Of a stretch of DNA of 9,810 bases, positions 6,441 through 9,810 are shown in pieces; the first letter of the stretch is position 1; each line of letters begins with the position of its first letter. The notes beneath the pieces were generated by a model. That model was given only the letters and a program-made list of their open reading frames with translations. It did not search any database and had not been told where the DNA came from. Both the position numbers and the translations under genes were made by a program. The stretch spans positions 23,416 through 33,225 of the forward strand of contig DIXH01000051.1 in NCBI GenBank assembly GCA_002428605.1, in the 5' to 3' direction. This DNA comes from Clostridiaceae bacterium UBA6085. Lineage in GTDB: Bacteria > Bacillota > Clostridia > Clostridiales > Clostridiaceae.

Positions 6441-7946
6441 TCAGACGTAGTAGAGATTTTCTGACGGATATACCGGGTCCGAGGTAACGTCTATACCAAG
6501 CTTCCTCAGTATCTGCTCGTCATCCTTGTTTAGCATCACAGTTGAGTGGGCCTGTACTCCCTTGAGCTCTGAGAGCTTCTCGACAGCAAGCTGAGCCGTA
6601 GGATTGGTGACCGCTCCTATGCTGAGTGCGATAAGTATCTCATTTGCATTGAGGGCTGTTATCCTGCTGTGCAGGTCCCTTTTCTTAAGGTTCTGGATAG
6701 TCTCGATTATGACCGGTGACAGAAGATATATCTCATCACCTATATTAGCGAGCTTCTTTATGGAGTTGAGTATGGCTGCTGAGCATGAATCCATGAGGCA
6801 TGATGACCTGCCTGTTATTATCCTTCCGTCAGGAAGCTCGAACGCTATGACTGCCGGAACATCATTGTTTCCGGCATGCTCCCTCAGCCTCTCCGAATAT
6901 TTTCTTGCAGGGCCCACAGTCTTCCTGTCTTCCTTCTTAAGCTCCAGCTCCTCCATTATAAGCATCATCCTGCTGAGTATCTCCTCATCTATGATGCCCT
7001 TCTTGAAGTCGCACTCAGTGGCGAAGCATCTCCTGATGATCTCCTGCTTCGACGCTTCCCTGATAACCTCGTCATCAGTTATGCCGTAGCCGACACGGTT
7101 CACTCCCATGTCTGTAGGCGACTGGTAGACAGATTCTTTCCCTGTTATCTTCTCGATTATCCTTCTTATTACAGGGAACATCTCAAGGTCCCTGTTGTAG
7201 TTGACAGCTACCTGGCCATACTTTTCGAAGTGGAAGTAATCCATCATGTTGACATCCTTCAGGTCAACTGTAGCTGCCTCGTAGGCGATGTTGAGAGGAT
7301 GCTTGAGCGGAACGTTCCAGACAGGGAATGTCTCGAACTTTGAGTAGCCTGCGGCCCTACCGTGGCGGTGCTCATGGTACAGCTGGTTCAGGCAGGTGGC
7401 AAGCTTTCCGCTTCCAGGTCCCGGTGCTGTCACGACTACAATCGGCTTCGTGGTCGTGATGTACTCGTTCTTGCCGTAGCCCTCTTCACTTACTATCTTG
7501 TCTATGTTAGACGGGTAGCCCTCGATCGCCGAGTGCTTGTATACCCTTATGTCCCTTCTCTCAAGCTTGTTTATGAATAGCTTGGTCGATGGCTGTCCGT
7601 TGTACCTGGTGATTACAACGCTGTTGACTATAAGACCGTAGCCCCTCAGCTCATCTATCTGCCTCAGCACATCCATGTCATACGTTATGCCGTAGTCACC
7701 GCGGATCTTGTTCCTCTCTATGTCCCCTGCATGCACGCATATTATGATCTCAGCGTCATCCTTGAGCTTTGCGAGAAGCTTTATCTTGGCATCCTCATCG
7801 AATCCCGGAAGGACCCTCTTTGCATGCTTGTCTCCAATTAGCTTTCCCCCGAATTCCAGGTACAGCTTGTCGTAGTTGTGGACCCTCTCGAGTATGAACT
7901 TCGACTGTTCTTCTATATATTTCTGCGGATCGAACCCTTTTTTCAT
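6441..7946 (-). CDS. DUF1846 family protein (501 aa)
   Basis: A conserved protein of unknown function of the DUF1846 family, of normal length (about 500 residues). It opens with the family-typical MKKGFDPQKYIEEQSKFILERV and contains a P-loop-like element IVVVTAPGPGSGKLATCLNQLYHE (169-192; G-P-G-S-G-K at 176-181) which suggests nucleotide or phosphate binding, followed by FETFPVWNVPLKHPLNIAYEAATVDL (204-229). A later segment, SSCLMDSCSAAILNSIKKLA (381-400), and a C-terminal NPTAQLAVEKLSELKG are also strongly patterned. Start ATG 7946 follows GGGAGG at 6 bases; an upstream in-frame alternative at 7964 lacks such a site. It is followed after 18 bases by mgsA, so a role connected to central carbon metabolism is possible but not shown. 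Confidence 0.9.
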   Translation of the reverse strand: MKKGFDPQKYIEEQSKFILERVHNYDKLYLEFGGKLIGDKHAKRVLPGFDEDAKIKLLAKLKDDAEIIICVHAGDIERNKIRGDYGITYDMDVLRQIDELRGYGLIVNSVVITRYNGQPSTKLFINKLERRDIRVYKHSAIEGYPSNIDKIVSEEGYGKNEYITTTKPIVVVTAPGPGSGKLATCLNQLYHEHRHGRAAGYSKFETFPVWNVPLKHPLNIAYEAATVDLKDVNMMDYFHFEKYGQVAVNYNRDLEMFPVIRRIIEKITGKESVYQSPTDMGVNRVGYGITDDEVIREASKQEIIRRCFATECDFKKGIIDEEILSRMMLIMEELELKKEDRKTVGPARKYSERLREHAGNNDVPAVIAFELPDGRIITGRSSCLMDSCSAAILNSIKKLANIGDEIYLLSPVIIETIQNLKKRDLHSRITALNANEILIALSIGAVTNPTAQLAVEKLSELKGVQAHSTVMLNKDDEQILRKLGIDVTSDPVYPSENLYYV

Positions 7947-7960
7947 TATTTCCTCCCGGT

Positions 7961-7983
7961 GCACACCAATAACAAATGTGTGC
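7961..7983 (-). other. Inverted repeat directly before the DUF1846 ribosome binding site
   Basis: GCACAC (7961-7966) and GTGTGC (7978-7983) are perfect complements around 11 bases, ending within a few bases of the GGGAGG site. In RNA this is a leader hairpin next to the ribosome binding site; in DNA it could be an operator. Confidence 0.45.
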
Positions 7984-8022
7984 CCTATGCTTTTGCTTCA
8001 TTGGTCACTCTAAACATGACTT

Positions 8023-8060
8023 GCGGCCTAAGGTTATCCCAAGGCCGCCTGGTTTTTATT
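8023..8060. terminator. Hairpin terminator after the arsC-like gene
   Basis: GCGGCCT (8023-8029) and AGGCCGC (8042-8048) form a perfect 7-bp stem with extra GG/CC pairing inside the loop. The T run (GGTTTTTATT, 8051-8060) lies on the plus-strand side, whereas the leftward arsC transcript leaves the stem into AAGTCATGTTT. It therefore looks like a better terminator for rightward than leftward transcription, but its position just past the arsC stop suggests it serves that gene. Confidence 0.6.
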
Positions 8061-8447
8061 CTATTCCGGGTTGAACTCTGTCCAGAGCCTCTTGAGTTCT
8101 TCCTTGAGTTCCGATGCAGCCGTCCTGTATCCGGCTTCACCAAGCTCCTTAGGGTTCGTGATATCCCACTCGATTACCTTGTCGGCAAATACCAGAGGAC
8201 ATCCTCCTTCATCACAGCCTACAACTACAGCATAATCAAGCTGCTCAGGAAGGTCCCACAGGGTCACGGGCTTTATGCCTGACCCGTTCATCCCGTTCTC
8301 CTCGAGCACCTGAATAACGACTGGATCTACAGCCTCATCAAGGGTTCCCGCCGCGATTATCTCCACATCCTTAAAGAAATCAGCTGCTATACCCGCAGCA
8401 AGCTGTGCACGCACGCTGCTTCCATTGCACACAAAAGCCATATTCAT
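8061..8447 (-). CDS. arsC: Arsenate reductase / low-molecular-weight phosphatase family
   Basis: A 128-residue cytosolic protein of the LMW protein tyrosine phosphatase fold. The N-terminal P-loop FVCNGSSVRAQ gives the CX5R motif (Cys7 to Arg13), equivalent to CTGNSCR in thioredoxin-coupled ArsC. Two more cysteines sit in VVVGCDEGGCPLVF (Cys78 and Cys83), matching the pair used in the disulfide relay of Gram-positive ArsC, and WDITNPK (94-100) matches the downstream Asp-Pro region. An arsenate reductase is thus more likely than a simple tyrosine phosphatase. I place the start at ATG 8447, preceded by GGAGG at 8 bases, instead of an upstream GTG that would add 26 unrelated residues. No arsR, arsB or acr3 is in the window. 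A palindromic operator-like site overlaps its promoter region. Confidence 0.82.
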   Translation of the reverse strand: MNMAFVCNGSSVRAQLAAGIAADFFKDVEIIAAGTLDEAVDPVVIQVLEENGMNGSGIKPVTLWDLPEQLDYAVVVGCDEGGCPLVFADKVIEWDITNPKELGEAGYRTAASELKEELKRLWTEFNPE

Positions 8448-8490
8448 ATTTATATCCTCCATTCCAGAATTTCTTTCAATTATCGATACT

Positions 8491-8522
8491 TCGATTGTAA
8501 CACATGATTCACGTGTGTTACA
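8491..8522 (-). promoter_or_regulatory. Promoter with palindromic operator upstream of arsC
   Basis: TGTAACACA (8496-8504) and TGTGTTACA (8514-8522) form a perfect 9-bp inverted repeat with a 9-base centre. Read leftward, GTAACA and an extended -10 TGTTACAAT (TACAAT at 8494-8499) with a 16-base spacer lie on this site, so a dimeric repressor bound here would occlude RNA polymerase. The half-site segment CACATGATT also recurs directly, 20 bases apart (8501 and 8521). Confidence 0.55.
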
Positions 8523-8548
8523 CATGATTTCCAGGGGTTATGGTCATT

Positions 8549-9433
8549 CTACTCCGTGTAGGGGTGTTCATCATAGTCATCGAGATATGAGTGTCTGCCG
8601 CTCTCGTCCATCCATCCAAGCACGGAATCCATCTGTATGTTTTCGGTAGCCCTGAATATGGACTTGTCGACATCCTTGTAGTCCTTCTTCAGGTTCTTTA
8701 TCAGCTCCCTGATCTCATAGCGCTTGCTTCCGATCTTCTTGGCTGCTACCATGCATGCGCAGTTCAGGGGCCAGATGCCTGCATACTGGATCCATTTCCT
8801 TATGTTGTCCTCTTCGACGAAGTACAGGGGCCTTATAAGCTCCATTCCCTCGAAGTTCTGGGCCTTAAGCTTTGGCAGCATGGCCTTGAAGGTGCCTCCG
8901 TATATCACATTTAGAAGAGCTGTCTCGATGACATCGTTGAAATGATGTCCGAGAGCAAGCTTGTTGCAGCCAAGGGCCTTTGCCTTCTCATACAGCGAGC
9001 CTCTTCTCATCCTCGCACACATGTAGCATGGATAATCCTGGGCGATCTTGTCTATTACCCCGAATATTCCCGACTCGTATATGGTCACGGGTATCCCCAG
9101 GTATTCGCAGTTTTCCTCGAGAAGCTTCCTGACATCAGGATGGTACCCCGGATCCATTGCTATGAATTCAAGCTCGAAGTTGTCTATGCCATGCTTCTTG
9201 AGCTCCTGGAAAAGCTTTGCCAGAAGAAGGCTGTCCTTTCCTCCAGAAATTGCTACTGCTATCCTGTCTCCAGGCTCAATCAGGTTATATGTCTTAATGC
9301 CCTTCACGAACTTCCCAAAGAGGTTCCTCTTGTAGGTCGTGGTGATGCTTCTCTCGATTTCCTCAAGCGTTTTTCTTTCGCTTACAGGCATCAGGATCTC
9401 ACACCCGTCTCCGGCTATGTTCAAATCAATCAC
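8549..9433 (-). CDS. TtcA-like PP-loop tRNA thiolation enzyme
   Basis: A member of the TtcA/TilS-type PP-loop ATPase superfamily, which activates a tRNA base with ATP for thiolation; TtcA makes 2-thiocytidine with an iron-sulfur cluster. Evidence: EEIERSITTTYKRNLFGKFVKGIKTYNLI (24-52) typical of TtcA, the PP-loop AVAISGGKDSLLLAKLF (59-75), CYMCARMRRG (136-145) with Cys136 and Cys139, the conserved LGHHFNDVIETALLN (161-175) and Cys225/Cys227 in LNCACMVAAKK, giving the expected cysteine ligands for a [4Fe-4S] cluster. The GTG at 9433 abuts AAGGAA too closely; a TTG at codon 4 (9424-9422) has an 8-base spacing and Met15 is another possible start, so the N-terminus is uncertain. It is followed after ~100 bases by arsC, and preceded by a good promoter. 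Confidence 0.87.
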   Translation of the reverse strand: MIDLNIAGDGCEILMPVSERKTLEEIERSITTTYKRNLFGKFVKGIKTYNLIEPGDRIAVAISGGKDSLLLAKLFQELKKHGIDNFELEFIAMDPGYHPDVRKLLEENCEYLGIPVTIYESGIFGVIDKIAQDYPCYMCARMRRGSLYEKAKALGCNKLALGHHFNDVIETALLNVIYGGTFKAMLPKLKAQNFEGMELIRPLYFVEEDNIRKWIQYAGIWPLNCACMVAAKKIGSKRYEIRELIKNLKKDYKDVDKSIFRATENIQMDSVLGWMDESGRHSYLDDYDEHPYTE

Positions 9434-9451
9434 TTCCTTTTACGAGGAACA

Positions 9452-9480
9452 ATTATACCATAAAAGTCCCAGTATGAAAA
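9452..9480 (-). promoter_or_regulatory. Promoter of the TtcA-like gene
   Basis: On the minus strand TTTTCA (9480-9475) and TATAAT (9457-9452) are separated by 17 bases, and the -10 is extended (TGGTATAAT). Transcription would start roughly 10-15 bases before the start codons considered for the gene. Confidence 0.72.
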
Positions 9481-9489
9481 ACAATTAGG

Positions 9490-9504
9490 TTTTGAGGCTC
9501 AAAA
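9490..9504. repeat. 15-bp palindrome upstream of the TtcA promoter
   Basis: TTTTGAGGCTCAAAA has 7-base perfect arms around a single G, about 10 bases upstream of the -35. GGTTTT (9488-9493) and AAAACC (9507-9512) extend the symmetry. The one-base centre suits a DNA operator better than an RNA hairpin. Confidence 0.4.
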
Positions 9505-9612
9505 ACAAAACCCCGCTCTCACACCTGGTTAAATTTCAATTAAAAGGCTCATCTATAATCCTGACTTTTACAGTATAGAACCATTAGGAAAATTAAATAC
9601 AAGTTCATGTAG

Positions 9613-9649
9613 CCCGGGAAGTAGTTATTCGAATACTTCCTGGGTTTTT
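9613..9649 (+). terminator. Plus-strand intrinsic terminator with no gene before it
   Basis: CCCGGGAAGTA (9613-9623) pairs with TACTTCCTGGG (9634-9644) over 11 bp including one G-T pair, loop GTTATTCGAA, followed by TTTTT. It reads rightward, but the preceding 200 bases contain no plus-strand gene; a TATAAT at 9554-9559 could start a transcript of about 85 bases. Confidence 0.75.
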
Positions 9650-9672
9650 AATGCCAATTTTTCCAAATATTA

Positions 9673-9701
9673 TTGAGTTATGCTTGGTTATGCTTTATAA
9701 T
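9673..9701 (+). promoter_or_regulatory. Near-consensus plus-strand promoter
   Basis: TTGAGT (9673-9678) and a perfect TATAAT (9696-9701) are spaced by 17 bases, one of the best sigma-A-like matches in the window. It points toward the hairpin at 9732-9761 and the antisense strand of the tRNA, with transcription starting near 9708. Confidence 0.6.
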
Positions 9702-9731
9702 TAATTGAGGGGGTGTTTTACATGATCAAGC

Positions 9732-9768
9732 CTCGGCTTCCCTCATCTAAGGAAAGCCGAGTTTTATT
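9732..9768. terminator. Hairpin terminator beside the tRNA 3' end
   Basis: CTCGGCTT (9732-9739) and AAGCCGAG (9754-9761) form an 8-bp stem, with CC/GG pairs above a mismatch, followed by TTTTATT on the plus strand. Read leftward, as the tRNA is transcribed, there is no U run after the stem. It may end a short plus-strand RNA from the 9673 promoter, act as an inefficient tRNA terminator, or both. Confidence 0.6.
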
Positions 9769-9810
9769 GGCGGAGCGGGTGGGATTCGAACCCACGGACG
9801 GATTTCTCCG
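9768..9810 (-). tRNA. tRNA, 3' half, probably tRNA-Ser (partial)
   Basis: On the minus strand the window edge enters the variable arm: CGGAGAAATCCGTCC forms the loop and 3' side of a long stem. Then comes a perfect T arm (9795-9779; GTGGG, loop TTCGAAT, CCCAC), the 3' acceptor strand CCGCTCC, discriminator G and an encoded CCA (9770-9768). A long variable arm plus discriminator G points to serine; tRNA-Leu and tRNA-Tyr normally have A there, and tRNA-Sec is less likely but not excluded. The anticodon lies outside the window. Confidence 0.88.

Larger units (their letters stand above)
9434..9767. other. Gene-free interval between the TtcA-like gene and the tRNA
   Basis: About 334 bases with no credible protein gene. 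Besides the leftward TtcA promoter it holds a palindrome at 9490-9504, a rightward near-consensus promoter at 9673-9701, a lone TATAAT at 9554-9559, and two hairpins each followed by a T run on the plus strand (9613-9649 and 9732-9768). This layout suggests one or two small plus-strand RNAs. Confidence 0.5.

Noticed and set aside
8942..9463. Plus-strand 173-codon open frame
   Set aside because: Antisense to the TtcA-like gene with its PP-loop and cysteine motifs, and it runs into that gene's promoter.
9722..9810. Plus-strand frame beginning MIKPRLPSS with an AGGGGG site 8 bases upstream
   Set aside because: It reads through the hairpin and then antisense through the tRNA, giving the VGFEPT peptide that typically arises from spurious antisense-tRNA frames.
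1..9810. CRISPR array, insertion sequence or prophage genes
   Set aside because: No regularly spaced repeats, transposase or integrase motifs, or terminal inverted repeats were seen. The tRNA 3' end at the right edge has no attachment-site duplicate elsewhere in the window that I could find.

Overview
The window (about 9.8 kb, moderately AT-rich in genes and strongly AT-rich between them) looks like chromosomal DNA of a low-to-mid GC Gram-positive anaerobe, most likely class Clostridia. Reasons: strong GGAGG-type ribosome binding sites before nearly every gene, frequent AGG/ATA codons, TTG and GTG starts, compact hairpin terminators, and a gene set (DUF1846 protein, methylglyoxal synthase, PspC, thioredoxin-type ArsC, a B12-binding domain protein, a PEPCK/HPr-kinase-like ATPase, a TtcA-type PP-loop enzyme) common in Firmicutes. 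The taxonomic call is inference; no rRNA or marker gene is present.

Layout from left to right. The left edge holds the first few codons of a minus-strand gene following an aldo/keto reductase (57-959, minus). A 371-base AT-rich spacer carries the promoter of an unrecognised plus-strand gene (1331-1849) whose 172-residue product is built from two copies of one ~55-residue unit. It converges on a 581-residue minus-strand PEPCK/HPr-kinase-like ATPase (1935-3680), and a perfect 14-bp hairpin at 1900-1930 separates them. A 315-base spacer with repeated TTCATG/CATGAA motifs leads to a small plus-strand PspC protein (3996-4199), which converges on a minus-strand 551-residue protein with a cobalamin-binding-like N-terminal domain and a probable TIM-barrel-like body (4250-5905). 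Next comes a minus-strand pair, DUF1846 protein and methylglyoxal synthase (7946 down to 6048), 18 bases apart and closed by a textbook terminator that starts within the mgsA stop codon. Then a minus-strand arsenate-reductase-like protein (8061-8447) and a TtcA-like tRNA thiolase-type enzyme (8549-9433), and at the right edge the 3' half of a minus-strand serine-type tRNA.

Functionally this is mostly a housekeeping/metabolic neighbourhood rather than a defence or mobile island: redox and carbonyl metabolism (aldo/keto reductase, MgsA), a possible phosphate/arsenate-responsive enzyme, tRNA modification, envelope stress (PspC), and two sizeable proteins whose exact reaction is not evident. No transposase, integrase, CRISPR array or insertion sequence was seen.

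The observations most worth a second look are the duplicated unknown protein, the perfect 9-9-9 palindrome lying on the putative arsC promoter, the B12-type protein whose DxHxxG motif reads CVHAAG, and the gene-free interval between the tRNA and the TtcA-like gene, where two plus-strand terminator hairpins, one behind a near-consensus promoter, suggest small RNAs.
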